Origin: Xestospongia bergquistia
Taxonomy: Eukaryota; Porifera; Demospongiae; Haplosclerida; Petrosiidae
DNA: 64,000 nt
Assembly (NCBI GenBank): GCA_963965975.1
Contig: OZ014412.1
Location: forward strand, 3,102,501 to 3,166,500
Direction: 5' to 3'
Within the stretch, counting starts at the first letter, position 1; each line of letters opens with the position of its first letter. Below, piece by piece: positions 12,345 to 25,769 of this stretch. The translations under genes were made by a program, and so were the position numbers. Below the pieces are notes generated by a model, which saw only the letters and a program-made list of their open reading frames with translations, was not told where the DNA came from and searched no databases.

Positions 12345-12612
12345 CAATCTCATATAATATCTAATATAGTGTCATATAATATCTAATATAATGTCATATA
12401 ATATCTAATATAATAATATCATATAATATCTAATATAATATCATATAATATCTAATATAATAATATGATATAATATCTAATATAATGTCATATAATATCT
12501 AATATAATAATATCATATAATATCTAATATAATGTCATATAATATCTAATATAATAATATGATATAATATCTAATATAATTTCATATAATATCTAATATA
12601 ATGTCTAATGTC
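12345..12612. repeat. AT-rich satellite, units of about 22-25 bp
   Basis: About twelve units of ATATCTAATATAATGTCAT-like sequence, with 22-bp units mixed with longer ones holding an extra AAT. The array follows repeat R2 exactly as at 8.7 kb but is nearly three times longer, so copy number changed after duplication of the block. Confidence 0.85.
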
Positions 12613-13833
12613 TAGGTAAATATATGTAATGTTGTGCATGTCCCAATATTAGTGAATGAATAATTAATTATTAATAGGTTTTATTTCTAAAGACAATGTC
12701 CTTCATTAATGGTACTACTTCAATATGATTTACAATACTGTGCCAACCTATAATTGTTGCCTAAAACCATACAGATAGGTTTATAAACAACTGTAATTAA
12801 TTTAACTTTATATATAGACTATGTATCTACAAGATCATTAACTAGATGACACATCCTACACTATCAGTTTATTGTTTATGTAAATTGATATGAAAGAAAA
12901 TCAATAACAACAGAGCTATATGTAGTAATCAATGTTAACAGACAATCCTTTCATCCAAGAGGAAGATGTTAGTACAGGGTTCCCATTTGTTATTTCTTCT
13001 TGTCTATATTAATTAGAACAGTACAGAGTAATAGAGAAAATATATTTACTTTATTGTGCCTTGTTTTCAGGATTATATAATACTTCATTCTGATATGTTT
13101 TGTCATTGACTGTTTCTTTTATAATCATAGATAAAATTTTGACAGTATTATTCCAAATTTGAAAAATAGCCTGCCTGCAACTGTAAATTTTATCAATATA
13201 TTGTTACTCGTTGTATTTCAAAATTATTCGCCAGTGTGATTGCGTTATAAAGTTCCTTAACACATCTATTTCCTTGATTGATTTCCTCGTTTCCATAGTA
13301 ATACAAGAAGTATTAAAATTGCAAATGAGCTTATATGGCCAGGAATACAAAGCTGACATCAGCAAAGTTGAGTAGTTCGTCTTTTTTTCTTCCAGAATGA
13401 TCTCATCATGTGTTTATATAGAGACTTGTGTACGATGATGTTTAGTTCCGTCTGTTTTGTTTATTTTAATTTTTTCCCAGAAGCTCAAGTACAGGTAAGT
13501 ATATATGTAACTATTATAACTTAGAATAAATATAAACGGGATATATCTTTATATATAGATAGATAGATAGAGAAATTATGCAAAGAAATGAGCTCTAATA
13601 AAATACATTAGAAATCAAAGACTTTGAGCCCCAAGAAGGGATTCTTCTAAGTCCTGTAGTAGTCTAACATGTTCTATTAACCAAACAAATTTATAGCACC
13701 ATACTCCCAGATGTAATTATATAAGATAGCATGTATTTATCTATTATAGATTGCTTGTGTAATTGTTGTATTGTCCAGCATAACTATTAATAGCAAGCAG
13801 ATATTACAATCTGATTGTTCAATCACACTAGGT
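12613..13833. other. Non-coding stretch upstream of P1
   Basis: The first 150 bases repeat 8880-8990 (the segment with GGTTTTATTTCTAAAGACAA). After that no exon is recognised up to the proposed first exon of P1. The P1 promoter should lie in the last few hundred bases, but I cannot point to a specific element. A (GATA)n run lies at 13556-13571. Confidence 0.4.
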
Positions 13834-16800
13834 ATGTCTTTGTCCAAGATTGAACTCCTGGTTCCTATCTGTTTGATTATAGTGATGTTATGTTCCAACA
13901 CTTTATTAGGTAAGTGAACGTTCATTAAATTACTAAGTTCTATAAAGAATGCAGTCTAGTTTCTAGACATACCTACTATTTTTAGCCTACTAATAGTTCC
14001 TTCTAGCTTCTAATATCTCATCATGTTAATCTCCCAAAATTCAAAAATAAATACAAAAATTAATTCTAAAAGCCATAAGATAGTTTTTGCAAAAAATTTA
14101 TACCAGTGAAGAATTTCCACTATGGTATGTACCACTTCGTAGTAACAATCAAAAAAGAAGGTTATACTTAAAAGGTCATCCTATAATTAATTGTTATAGA
14201 AGATACTAATGTCACAATGAAACACTGACTAGAGCTACAAATATTGCATGATTTGCAGCAGTGTCAGTTGGATACTAATAGCTATAGAATGCTAGAAATA
14301 TAGAAGAACAAACTAGTGAGAAGCTTCAAGCATCGTCAGTCACACCCATCATTGTAGGTTAGGGTTAATGATTGCTATATTTGTCAGCAGTTAAAGTATA
14401 TGGTTTAATTTCATTTGTTGCTCTCAAAAGTTACATAAACAATATATTAAAATAATGAAAACAAATAAGCCTGTATATATAATTCACACATGGTCCTGTA
14501 AATAACACTGAATACCATCTGGTTATAGGGCCACCTGGCATGCATGGTGTGCAAAGTAGATGTGATTAGGTATTATAGCCACATCAGCAATAACTAGCTT
14601 GTGGTTAGGATATCAGTGCCACATAAGCAATAATTGACTTGTGTGGGGGCAGTGGGTGCTTTTGGGACCTCACAAGTATAGAATTAAAAATAGAATTGGA
14701 AGGAAGTATGTAAATCAATAATGTTGATAGCCTTTCCATATTTATTGACTTCAGATAACTATTGTAAACTGGGCACCAGAAATTTACAATTTTAGAAGCA
14801 CTTTTGCCAGGGGGTTATGCCAACAATAATATTGCTAAACTTAATTTTACAGCTGTTCATTTCATATTTACTCCATCTCCTAACATTGAAGTCTTTCAAC
14901 CAGCACATTACCAATGTTCAGTAGACGATACTGGTGTGACTGTTATTTGGTTTGTTAACGGAACAGGTTCTACTAATAATGAGATTATCCAACTTGGTAT
15001 TGTTACAAATGGAGCAGGATCACCTAACTCCAGTCTTATCATACCTGGATATCCTCAATATAACAATACAGTAGTGAAATGTAATGCTTTTGGATCTGTA
15101 GATGGTAATAATTACTTTAACTTCAGTGAATCTACTCTAAGAATACAAGGTAACACACTCTCTGATATATGTCATTATATCTCCTCTCATTAGGTGAACT
15201 AACTGCTGTCAACAATTTGATATGTCATGTACAAAGTCAGTATATAAACTGTTCCTGGTCTCCTCCTTTCTATCTGGTATCCATACCTGGTTATATCATC
15301 AATGTTACTTATGGAGGAGAACTAGTTACACAGAACACTACATCTTCTACAACATGGCAGTATTGTCCCAGTCAATTTGGTACATATACAATCAGTATAG
15401 CTGGTAATAACTCAGCTGGAGAAGGAGAGATAAATACTACATCAGTTGTAGTACCAGAAAGTAAATGATGTAGACATTTTGATTTATCAACTACTTGATA
15501 TTAATAGATACAATTACTAACTATAATGTGACTCCTAAAAGATTATTAAATGACACATATCTGATCAACTATATTGTGGAGGTATGATAGCTCTCTTATA
15601 TAAATATCATATACTTTTACATATATTCTATTTAGACTGTATATTCACTACAGCCATCATTAGTATTTATCAATATAACTAATAGTACTGGAACTTCATT
15701 TATTTTTAATGGAAGTGTAGATGATTTTGTTGGAAATAAGTTAATTGGAAATATAAGTATTGACATGACTGGTAGACAAAAATGGAGTAGTGTTTTGACA
15801 TTAAGATACAGCTGTAGATCTCTTAATTTACCAGTTAAACTATTTTGTAAGTTTGTTTAACCATATTAATTGTATTAATATTTTTATTAGCTACATTTGA
15901 TGTACAAAATGGCAGTTTAACTGATGACCCTGGACAAGTTTGTTTTACATGTCATTTTCTTGAGGGTAGTCAATCACAAGGATGTTATATTGAATATAAC
16001 TCACTTATAACAGACTAGTACAGTGGTAATATTACTATAGTGAGAACATCAATAGATACCAGTACTGCTAGTAAATGTGTGACAGGAATATATACCAGTA
16101 ACTATAATGTGACATTTTATGATATGGATTATAACAATGTACCATATACTACTGAGTATGCTGTAAAACTAACTAATCAATCAGTGACTGGACTATCTCC
16201 TCCTCCAACATCCACATTAAGAGTATCATCACCATCACCTACAATGAACACAAACTCTGGTGATTGTAAGTTCTAATAAATATTATCAGAATTGTTTATA
16301 TTGCTAACTACTATAGTTGATGATGACCATGGAGTTCGACTGGTAACAATTATTATTATTGGTATGTTTAATTTGTCTATTAATTTTGATCTCTCTTATA
16401 ATTGTTTAGCAATCATCAGTGGATTTGTTTTTGGTATGTTGATACTTGCAATTGTTATGAAGATAGTTCTGAACAGAACCAATACAAGACGACGTAAGTT
16501 TATTAATAATTATGAATTGTTTTAATAGCACACATATAGGCAATTTGATGACAATGCCTCTAGAGAGTGAGTTACTGCCAAAACCAGGACAAAAATCTGA
16601 AGAAATAGAAAATGAAGTAAAATGATTTAATTATAATAATTAATTACTTACTTAATTATTAATTAGTGTAACTATGTAAAGGATGTGATGTTGTTCTATG
16701 TAACTATAGAAAGGACAATAAAATTAAACCATGTGTGATGATTACCAAGGAGTATGTAGATTTTTAAAGGAAGAAGGATCTTACAACTTACATTCAAATA

Positions 16801-17610
16801 TGCTTCTTTATAAACAATCAAAAATGATTGAGTTGTTAATGTTGTGTTCCATTCATTGATTGAACACCTTTTTGTACCAGCAGTTAAAATATGCAACAGT
16901 AGAATAAAACAATAGAAGTGGATATACCTGTATTTGTATAGGTAAATGTGGTCCAAAACAAATATTGAACTGCTTGGTACACAAGGTATATCAGGCAGTT
17001 TTATAGTAAAATTCAGTTATTTTTCATTATCATAGCCAATAAATATAAGAAATGGTATGGCTGATTGTTAAGTAAAGGCTACACAATATTCCTATACCTC
17101 TACTTTTGTCAGTTCCCAACTCTACTATTTTACCTTCAAATAATCTTTATTATGATAAACTTATTATAATTTCAGATCTAATGTACTCAAACAATATCAT
17201 GATATATATTATACATATATCTTGTATAAAGTTTATAATATTTTTTACCTTTACATTAGACATCACTTAATGGTCCTATCCCAGCATCTGATCTCAATTC
17301 TACAGAATCACATAGTACAGAACATGATACATCAATAATGGGACAAAATAGTTTAGAAACTCAATATCAGTTATACTGTGAAGACGATAGTGGACAAGCT
17401 ACTAATGGTAATATGACAACTCATATATCATCACAGTACTCTACTTTGTCTAATAAAACAAGTGATAAATTAACTATTAAGAAGACAATAGGTCAGTAAA
17501 CATTACTATATAGTAGACATTATATTATATTTATTATATTAGAGTTAACTCATAAAGATCTAGTTACTTATGTTGATGAAACTGAACTTGCTGACCAATT
17601 AGACAACTAA
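13834..17610 (+). CDS. P1: P-type Ig-FN3 receptor, interrupted by one in-frame stop in D4
   Basis: Eleven exons: 13834-13909, 14853-15149, 15194-15460, 15508-15581, 15636-15846, 15891-16265, 16317-16361, 16410-16493, 16540-16616, 17260-17491, 17543-17610. All junctions are GT..AG and keep frame. Order: signal peptide (MSLSKIELLVPICLIIVMLC), Ig domain (HYQC...VKC), FN3 (NCSW, SVAGNNSAGEGE-type end), D3, D4 (VCFTCHF, GCYIEY), Ser/Thr/Pro stalk, membrane segment (about IIIIGAIISGFVFGMLILAI), tail. TAC becomes TAG at 16016-16018 (codon 351), so the product would stop inside D4 and be secreted unless read through or a sequencing error. The tail holds SSQYSTL (ITIM pattern) and starts a death domain (ELTHKDLVTYV), then jumps in frame to DETELADQLDN: the core of the domain is deleted. 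The first exon is joined by a long intron and is the least certain part. Role, by architecture: surface recognition receptor. Confidence 0.7.
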
Positions 17611-18125
17611 TCTATTAAATATTTTATTATAATTAATTAAATTGTGTTTATATCTGTATTCTCAAGGATGTGTTCTTTTAATTAAACTTATAACATTTGT
17701 CATTCTGATTTTAATATGAACACATCTATTGTTATATTATCATCATCATATTATTTATTGTTATATTATCTATCATATTATCATTAGTGTAAATCAATCA
17801 TTTTACTTATTAAATAAATGGTTGTCTTATAATTGTTACAATTTTGGGGGTCATGGTGATATCATATTTTTTGACACATACACACATCATCAAATATACT
17901 TGTCATTGATTTTGAGAAGTCTTCTTGAATATTATTAATGATATGATTAAGCACAATTATAATAATTATAAATTGTTTAGGTTTGCAATATTATGTGTGA
18001 GTGTATATGTTTATGCAAGAGACTACTTGATGTGTAAAGCATTACAATAACTACAGTGTCACAACATGGTATATAAACACACTAATGTAGAGCAGTAACT
18101 CTGCACACACTATTATTAACTAATG

Positions 18126-20413
18126 TCATGTCACACCATATGCAGCACATGTGTTCATCTCTAGTTCAGTAGTAGGTAGTGTATTAGTGATCATATCAAC
18201 ATTCTCATATTGAGGTAGAACTTGATGAGGGACAATATCTATTAATGGATTAATAGGAGATGGTACAGTACCTACAATGGATAATACCATTTACAAACTA
18301 TTCCCACTGTTAGTATTACCTTGTCTCAGTGACTTAGTTCTTCTTATCCAACATATCACTATATGTACTAGTACAATACATACCAGTATTAGAACTGACA
18401 CACCCGCTAGACTACCTATATATTACAATAATACAGTATACATGGAGACATTTATTAGTCAATTAATATATTTAATACTATTAATGATGCAATACTTACA
18501 CTCATCTGTTAATTGTAATGTACATTATATTGAATACTGACTCATACCTCCCAATCCAGCCGTCATCAATCCTAATCCACCTGTCTCACAATTATTTATT
18601 TTTGTATCTGTACATATTACACATTTAACAATAAAAACATGACAAAAAATATTGGTTACTTACTTAGAATTTCACTTACACTTGTAGTAACTAATATTGT
18701 AGCTATAGAGACAGAATATGATACAGAACTAGACACTAGACAAAGAGATGTGTAAGTTAGTTCTAATCCAATAATAATGATATTAGTAGATATATTACTA
18801 TATATATTATATGTAATAGTCCTTTACTTACTAGTTGTACAGTCACATCTCTCTGTAGTATGTAATACTGTAACCATGGAAACAGAACATACTGTACAAG
18901 TCCTTTCAAGAAATGGGTAAGTTGGTTCCAATCCAGTAATAGTGATATTAGTAGATGATATTGCCCAGTCATCTGATAATCTATTCTCCTCTTCAATATC
19001 ATATACATACATATTATATATACCACTAGGTAGATCATATGTACATCCAATTACTGTACTACTACATACTGGAGAACACATCAATGATATGTTACTACTG
19101 TAGGCAGAGGAGGTTAATGAAATAAGACAACCTTTAACAATAGCTCCTCTTATAAAATGACAGCTGTAACATATTCTACCAATATTACTTAGCTCATTAT
19201 ATAGGGTAGCTTCAGTAATATCATATGTACCTAATGAATGAGAAAATATTTATAAGTCATTTATAATGTACTTACTTAGTACAATTGATTCTGTTACATC
19301 AATAACAGCTCCACTTGGTAATGATAAAGTCATTCTTGTCTTCCATATTTTATTCTCAGTTATATTTACAATATAGATGGTAACAACAATAACTCCTTCA
19401 TCAGTTAGAATTATTGGATTATTTAGAAATATAGAAGAATTATCTTCATTATATATAACAACATTTAGTTGAGCTGACTCCATTGTATGTGGACATTGTT
19501 GAAGTTCCTAATATCACAAACATGAGGTATCTAGAGATATCATAATGTAACTTACCAAATCATATATTGTTATATTTAGTATCCAACTATTAACTGATCT
19601 GATAAAGGTAGTTGTTAAATTACTTATATTTACTAATATCAAAGTAATAAATTATACATTAGTAACCATAGTGATAATACCTCCTGGTACTTCTAATGAT
19701 GCAGTGTTTATCTCTCCAAGTCCAGCTGAATTATTACCAGCTACACTAATTGTATATGTACATATACCAAATTGGTTTAGGAAATAAAACCATGTTATAG
19801 AAGATGTTGTGTTCTGTGTAACTAGTTCTCCTCCATAAGTAACATTGATGATATAACCAGGTATAGATACCAAAGAGAAGGGAGGAGACCAGGAACAGTT
19901 TATATACTGACTTTGTACATGACATATCAAGTTCTTGACAGCAGCTAGTTCACCTAATGAGAAGAGATATAATGACATATATTAGTGATTGTATTACCTT
20001 GTATTCTCAGAGTAGATTCATGAAATTTGAAATAACCGCTATTGTTCACAGATCCAAAAGCATTACATCTCACTATTGTATTGTTATATTGAGGATATCC
20101 AGGTATGGTAAGACTGGAGTTAGGTGATCCTGCTCCATTTGTAATAATACCAAGTTCAACAATGTCACTATGACCTGAACCTGTTCCGTTAACAAGCCAA
20201 GTAATACCCACACCAGTATGATCCACTGAACATTGGTAATGTGCTAGTTGAAAGACTCCAATGTTAGGAGATGGAGTAAATATGAACTGAACAGCTATAT
20301 AATAAAACTAAATAAAATAGTACATTAGTTATTAATATAATCATACCTGTACATTTTAATATAATAGATACTAACATTATCAGTAGTAGCCATGTTCTCT
20401 TCATAAGATCCAT
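18126..20413 (-). CDS. M1: M-type Ig-FN3 receptor with short tyrosine tail
   Basis: Ten exons in transcript order: 20413-20347, 20294-19998, 19953-19681, 19632-19556, 19507-19276, 19230-18832, 18762-18664, 18607-18548, 18415-18320, 18271-18126; 581 residues, no interruption. Domains: signal peptide (MDLMKRTWLLLIMLVSIIL), Ig (about 23-122, HYQC...VRC), FN3 (122-213, NCSWSPPFSL and NNSAG), D3 (213-316), D4 (316-449, CYSCHF...GCLISL, LPSGIYNMYVYDIE), stalk exons 7-8 (449-502), one membrane segment (SLAGVSVLILVCIVLVHIVI) followed by WIRRTKSLRQ, and a 48-residue tail with LPQYENVDM and CAAYGV. Intron phases 1-1-1-0-1-1-1-1-1. Many N-x-S/T sites support a surface protein. YENV has the Y-x-N form bound by Grb2-type SH2 domains in other animals; use here is inference. 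It faces P1 tail to tail with about 0.5 kb between stop codons. Confidence 0.85.
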
Positions 20414-21033
20414 CTTTACAAATTATAGATATGATTTTAGTGTAATACACATTATTACATCAACTTCACTTTATCGTGTTATTTTAACACGACATGTTAT
20501 CAGTAAATTGTTATTGATATGTGCTTTTGTTCTGTTAATGTTGTTGTTAAGATATTACAATTGTAAAATGCACAGTGATCTCCACATAGCATTTATCACT
20601 ACTAGTATTAGGTTAACTTGTGAATGAGTACATCTGATAATTTGTGCAATCATAGATAAGTATAAATAGATTTTTAAAAATACTTCTACTGTACATATGG
20701 CTTTGGGAGGATTAACTATTTTAATTTAGCTCCTCCAAAGTTTACAATGATGATTCTTGACCTTCTAAATAATATATATATACTTGGTCTCAGACTCTCA
20801 CCTATATAATAAGTTTATACGTTAAGAATGTGATAATAGTTAGTTTACTACATATTGTTAACTTATATCAGGAGAGTCTACAGAATATCTTTGCAAGCAC
20901 AACAAAATAAACAAAGACATATCTCATTAGTGGTATCTAATAATATTATATTAAATATTCAATATAAACACTCAATATTGTTATATTGTTTATACTACAA
21001 TACTTGACTACAGCTAATGACTCATACTATACA
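20414..21033. other. 5' flank of M1 and gene-free sequence
   Basis: The 5' flank resembles those of M2, M3 and M4 (for example the words CATCAACTTCACTTTATC and TTGTTGTTAAGATATT) and should contain the M1 promoter, but no element can be named. A remnant of the repeat R3 start (GGAGAGTCTACAGAATATCT) lies near 20873. Confidence 0.4.
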
Positions 21034-21212
21034 CATGTGGTCTATGTACTATATTAAGTTGATGTTAATGTATAATTTCTATGTGATACTATATGGTGTA
21101 TGTACTATGTACTATATTAAGTTGAGGTTAATGTATTATTTGTATGTAATACTATATGGTGTATGTACTATATTAAGTTGATGTTAATGTATTATTTCTA
21201 TGCATAATGTAT
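21034..21212. repeat. Tandem repeat, about 2.5 units of 63-77 bp
   Basis: Successive units of the form TGTACTATATTAAGTTGATG ... TTAATGTATTATTTCTATG, differing by short internal duplications. Non-coding. Confidence 0.75.
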
Positions 21213-21429
21213 ATGCAATTATATTAGGATTGTGTATATACATGAGTAGAACAAATGGAATTTTTCAGGATCTAAGATCTCTGCTGTAGATATCATGTAT
21301 TACATACACTTATCTCTGATTTACAGTTACTCAAACATTTCATCTTGGTCTAATATAGCTATTAACTGGATCTAACAAATCTACCAATCTTCAACAAGCT
21401 ACTACATTTGTCAAGGAGGTAGTATCTAA

Positions 21430-22060
21430 TGGAGCAGAAGTTATTCACTGCATATTGTGAGCCTATACAAGGAGAGTGTCTCAGAATAAGAAACAAAGAC
21501 ATATCTCATTGGTGGTATGTAATATTATTATATTATACACTATTATATTATTATATTATTATATTATTATACTCTTACTTGGTGACATATATTATAAACC
21601 ATAATTGTAACAAACATAAGTAATGTATTACCTGAGTGTTTTAAAATATATTACTGAATTAGTGTTAATATTTATAAAGATGCCCGTTACACTGACCATG
21701 TATATGGACACCTCGTGTTTACTGAAGTATAGAACTCTAGAGTATCAAATGTACACATATTGTGACCACATGGCCTTGGGTCACTTAACTTAACTTGGGT
21801 CACTTTCATGTTCACATTTGCCTCAGTACAATTATTACTTCAAAACTAATCAAAGATATTGTGTAACAAACCTTATCTATCCTAATCATTATTACTATTG
21901 TTTATGTATTATGAATAAAACAATAGTGTAATATAATAATCTAACTAGAACTAATATACATGTTGTATAAACTTAACAGTATATTAATCTATCAGGGATC
22001 TTGTGATGTACTGATGTTTAATGGTTTCTATGGTTACCAAGAAAACATTCTGAAGCAATA
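21430..22060 (+). repeat. Dispersed repeat R3, copy 1
   Basis: Matches 46190-46820 over several blocks, including CATATCTCATTGGTGGTATG, GGACACC(A)TCGTGTTTACTG and TATTAATCTATCAGGGATCT. It probably moved with the duplicated gene pairs, because both copies lie in the DNA separating one pair from the next. Confidence 0.55.
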
Positions 22061-22674
22061 ACAATTACAAAATAAATTGTCTTATCCTTTGTCTAAAGTA
22101 GAAATCAGATACTGTTATTATACTGGGACTGTATTTTGCCAAACACATCATTAAATTGGGTTACAATGAAACACAGCCTTACCAGTGTTAAGGTTGAAGA
22201 CATCAGACACTTTTAACTTTATCTTTCCCGTATATCAAGATAAAAAGAAGTATCTAAAGATATTATACTATTATTAAATCTAAAAAAAGATAAACATGTC
22301 ATCTGTGTCAGTAAGAGGACATAGACCTAAAGATCAATGATTAAATCACACAATCCATATAATTTAAAGGATATTAATTGTAAGCAATAAATAGCTATTA
22401 TCACAACAATAATAGAACTATTACTTTTCAATATTTTGCCAGCTGTTCCACAAGTATTGTATATCTTGTCACCATCTCTTTCTGATATACTACCTTCAAA
22501 CAATAAAGGAGGAGAATACATTAATAATTTTAATAAATTTTTATCAAGAGAGTAAATTTGTACTCACTTAGAAATTGAGATATAATATCTGTTTATTAAC
22601 TTATCCCATTTATCAATTCATTTAACCATCTGCCCATTTTTTTCTTTCATAGACTTTACTTGTTCTAATTACAG

Positions 22675-22987
22675 ACACACATTTCAATTTTCAGTTGATG
22701 ATATAGATAACTCTCATATAAAGTAAATACATATTAAAAAAGGTAACTCACAGTATACGTATTATATATACCTTGTCACCATCTTTCTCTGATATCCTTT
22801 ATTGTTCAAATGTAGTATACCAGGAGAAAGATGGTGACAAGATATTCAATAGTTGTACTGTGTTCAGTCATACTAGAGAACAACTAGAAATGTAAGTGTT
22901 AATACTTTGTGTCAATATAATAAGTTAACTGTTTAATATGTATTTATTTTATCTATATCATCAACTAAAAATTGAAATGTGTGTCTT
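22675..22987. repeat. Long imperfect inverted repeat (hairpin)
   Basis: The left arm (22675-22737, with TTCAGTTGATGATATAGATA and ATACATATTAAA) is mirrored by the right arm (22932-22987). An inner pair of arms (around CTTGTCACCATCTTTCTC and GAGAAAGATGGTGACAAG) continues the symmetry. The whole 0.31 kb could fold into one long hairpin, as expected of a fold-back element. No coding potential. Confidence 0.7.
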
Positions 22988-23089
22988 GTACATGTACTTC
23001 TAATGTACTAATAGAACTGCATAGTTTAAAATATAATCTTCATACTTCACAAAATATAATATATTTACATATTTGTATGACATTTGAAG

Positions 23090-24095
23090 TTTACTAACAT
23101 TATTTATTAATAGTTTCATCTATGATCAAGTCTTTATCAGTTTATAATTCAGTACCAGAGGAAAGGATATTAATCTCTCATTAAAATGTTAATTTATAGA
23201 TGCATAATTCAATGTGGTGGTTGGATTTTGAACAATATGTGTCAGACAATTGACATTTATTGCCAACATGACCAATATGCTAGAATATTTTACAGTGACT
23301 CTTGCATATGTTACACAACTACTTGTCATGTGACCCGTTACCATATATTGGTTAATTGTTGTTATTAATGAAAGCTCTTAATTGATTTTGATCATACATC
23401 CATCTACTAATATCTGAGCCACATATATCCAAAGCCACTGACACTTGTTGGTGATACTATCAGAGAATAATAGATGTATGTTATAATTGAGTCTGAAAAA
23501 CTCTTCCTACTCCCTATTTGGAGAGGTTTTCCCTGATGACTGTTAGTTGTTATACTGATGGTATTCTACTCACCATCACACCATTGGAATTCTATGACTA
23601 CCTAAGCACCTTATCTTGTTTTTTTGTTCAATGTCTATTATTGACCTAGAGTCATGTAATGTTGTTCTATATGACATCCAAGGAAATAAAGAGTAAATAT
23701 GATATTAGTTGCTGACATGGAGAGTGACCCTTGTGATGTTATCAACTCTCATCACCTGCTCTTTACCTTAATAACAGGATGGTATCCAAAAACAGAATGT
23801 TGGAGGATCTAAATGAAGGTCAATCTACATTATGATTATGTTGTACACACTGACATATGCCCTTACAGAAGACAGACTATAATTGGATAGTAGCATTTCT
23901 TAATACAGGTGGCTCATACACTATAACACTAATATCTGAAGCATAGCTATATGGCTATAGTGTGATATAATATATCTGTACTGTTATGTATTATAACTAT
24001 CAATTGTATTTAATTATATATAACATTAATTGTTATCAATGTTATGACTATTAATTTGATTATTGACAGAAAGATTATTCTAAAATTTAAAGGCT
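23090..24095 (+). repeat. Dispersed repeat R1, copy D
   Basis: Long forward R1 copy. It starts with the segment holding CAAGTCTTTATCAGTTTATA and ends in TTGATTATTGACAGAAAGAT. No exon found. Confidence 0.6.
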
Positions 24096-24839
24096 CTAAT
24101 GTACTCATCATTATTATTACAATTAAAATACATATTTCAAAAATACTTTAGTCTCTGCTCCATTTAGTGTAGCTAGTGAACTATTTGTGTTTTAGTTAGT
24201 ACTTGTTGTTGATGATATGATGTAAGGATGATATCAAGATGCTGTTTGCTTGTTTGTATTCTATTTAATGGATTGATATCACTGAGGGCAGAATATATCA
24301 GTAGTAAAATTGCTAAACAATTCAGCTGTATAGTATGTGTTACTATTATTGCTATACATTGCTTCCTCTATTCAAGTTGACTTTGTTAAGACATGTAAGT
24401 GGTCATATGCTTACTCACTAAAATGTTATGACAGTTATCATACACATCTTAAATGTCTGCATTCTTAAATAAAATATCTAGTAAGTATTAACCTAGCTAC
24501 ATAAGATAATAAAGTTTGTGTATAATATTATGATGGTCAATACACATATATTATTTGTGTAGGAGTAAAATGTGTGTTTACATGTTCACTATAGGTCCAT
24601 AGTCTGTCATCTTTAAAGGTCACAGAAAGTTTATATAAACATTAAATATCAATCAATTGCTAGTTAGAGTATGGGAGTACTACATCTTTATTCTCTAAAT
24701 GTGTCGTATTTTAAAGAGATAATGTCATGTTATTTGTGACTTCCTTAAATATACAAGCAAAGTGTTAAATTATCATATAATGTAATAGCAGTACTATATC
24801 CTTCTGTCTATAAATATCTGGGCTATCAAAATTTAGCTA

Positions 24840-25380
24840 AACAAATACCTTCTTATGTGGGATGTTATTGAATGTGAAGGAATAGTAATAACAAGAGTAG
24901 AATGTATGTCTCTTCTTACCTTCTAACAAATAAATTAACTGATCAATACATTATATTACAGTATGTATTAGTGTAGACTATCTACAGTAGATACCATACA
25001 ATTAGTACTCTACTTTGTCTAATAAGTGATTTATCTTTGAGGTTTGAAATAGTCACATATAATAACCAACGAGAAGCCTTCCTATGTGCATTAAATTATC
25101 CATGTCTATTACGAATGGCTCTTTTGATCACCTCTTTATCTGACTTAACTAAAGATATAGTCCATTTACATTTGTTACTACTAGCTCATACTTTTCTCTA
25201 TAGAGCTTAATTCTCACAAGTCATAGAAACTCTTATATAGTAATATAAGACTTGTTATGTTACTATAGTAACATATTAAAGCTGGAATTCATGGTAGTTG
25301 TAACCTAGTCATATTGTTGTTCTTTCTACACTAATAGAGTAGTATAATTAGATTAGGTATCTATTATGATTACTACTTCA
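24840..25380 (+). repeat. Dispersed repeat R2, copy 3
   Basis: Third R2 copy with the palindrome TTATGTTACTATAGTAACAT near 25256. It lies between two R1 copies. Flanking DNA from 24096 to 24839 and 25381 to 25769 shows no supported exon. Confidence 0.55.
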
Positions 25381-25769
25381 ATATGATTTACAATACTGTG
25401 CTGACCTATAATAGTTGCTTTGATCACCCAAAACCATATAGATAAGTTTGTCATATAACATATTAATTCTATCAGTATAATACATAACTATTCATGCCAA
25501 GATATATATATATATATAGACTATATGTCTACAAGACCACTAACTAGATGACACATCCAATACTATCAGCTCATTGTGTAGATTAATATGAAAGAAAAAC
25601 AAATAGTAACAAAATTATCTATAGTAATCAATGTTAACAGACAATCCTTTTATTCAAGAGGAGGATGTTAGTTCAATGTTCTTATTTGCTGTCAAAAGAC
25701 AAGGATAATTATAGTAGACTATTAACACACAAGGGTAGTCTAGTAAATGGAACAGATTCTACTTTCTAT

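Noticed and set aside
15222-15407. Second reading frame open across FN3 exons (also near 29454 and 39165)
   Set aside because: Shadow frame of the conserved FN3 exon; it keeps no domain features.
18277-18540. Plus-strand open frames over the M membrane exons (also at 32116, 42338 and 53355)
   Set aside because: They are the antisense of conserved M-type membrane and tail exons; the minus-strand reading has splice sites and matching protein in all copies.
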